Assembly: GCA_023228195.1 (NCBI GenBank)
Contig: JALOBR010000100.1
Span: forward strand, 1-5,021
Direction: 5' to 3'
DNA from: Candidatus Omnitrophota bacterium
GTDB taxonomy: Bacteria > Omnitrophota > Gorgyraeia > Duberdicusellales > 4484-171
DNA: 5,021 nucleotides
The notes beneath the pieces were generated by a model that saw nothing but the letters and a program-made list of their open reading frames with translations, had not been told where the DNA came from and did no database searches. How positions within the stretch are numbered: position 1 is the stretch's first letter; every line of letters begins with the position of its first letter. Both the position numbers and the translations under genes were made by a program. Below are positions 5,009 through 5,021 of this stretch, piece by piece.

Positions 5009-5021
5009 ATGCTTTTGCTTT

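Noticed and set aside
4968..5021. Plus-strand ATG after GGAG, open to the window end
   Set aside because: The frame runs through the hairpin repeat, the GGAG is only two bases from the ATG, and the visible part is too short to judge.

Overview
All eight protein-coding genes in this window are on the minus strand, so it is read right to left. They form two adjacent defence modules: a type II restriction-modification (R-M) cassette (about 4880 down to 2282) and a four-gene cassette with three TIR-type proteins and one small membrane protein (2184 down to 122). The genes are AT-rich by eye, have strong Shine-Dalgarno sequences (AAAGGAGG, GAGGAGG, AGGAGG) and are tightly packed. This fits a bacterial accessory or defence island. 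The lineage cannot be named: the window holds no housekeeping gene, and the only other strong signal is a pair of very GC-rich palindromes at the two edges.

Right edge and R-M module. A GC-rich hairpin repeat lies at 4978-5008. The control region at 4849-4887 has two abutting palindromes lying over a strong plus-strand promoter and a weak minus-strand one. Then come a 67-aa Xre/C-protein-like regulator, a 257-aa probable restriction endonuclease, a Vsr-like mismatch endonuclease, and an m5C methyltransferase closely resembling M.HaeIII. The predicted specificity is therefore GGCC, and only two GGCC sites were found in the window. An intrinsic terminator follows the methyltransferase. The gap before vsr holds a well-placed ribosome binding site and a 4-codon ORF that resembles the methyltransferase start, which suggests vsr was inserted between the endonuclease and methyltransferase genes.

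TIR module. A ThsB-like TIR protein, a second TIR-like protein of related type, a three-helix membrane protein and a canonical TIR protein follow, with gaps of 36, 13 and 13 nt. Each TIR protein keeps the Trp/Tyr-Glu-Ile motif containing the presumed NADase glutamate. No ThsA (SIR2/SLOG), Macro or caspase-like partner is visible, so the membrane protein is the best candidate effector. This resembles Thoeris-type logic (TIR enzymes sense infection and make an NAD-derived signal that triggers an effector), but the composition does not match a Thoeris type I can name with confidence. It is the best candidate for a little-described system here.

The left edge (46-76) carries a second copy of the hairpin repeat in the same orientation with an identical loop, so the whole two-module island is bracketed by repeats. 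The R-M module would act first by cutting unmethylated GGCC DNA. The TIR module would act as a later, abortive-infection type layer; this division of labour is inference.
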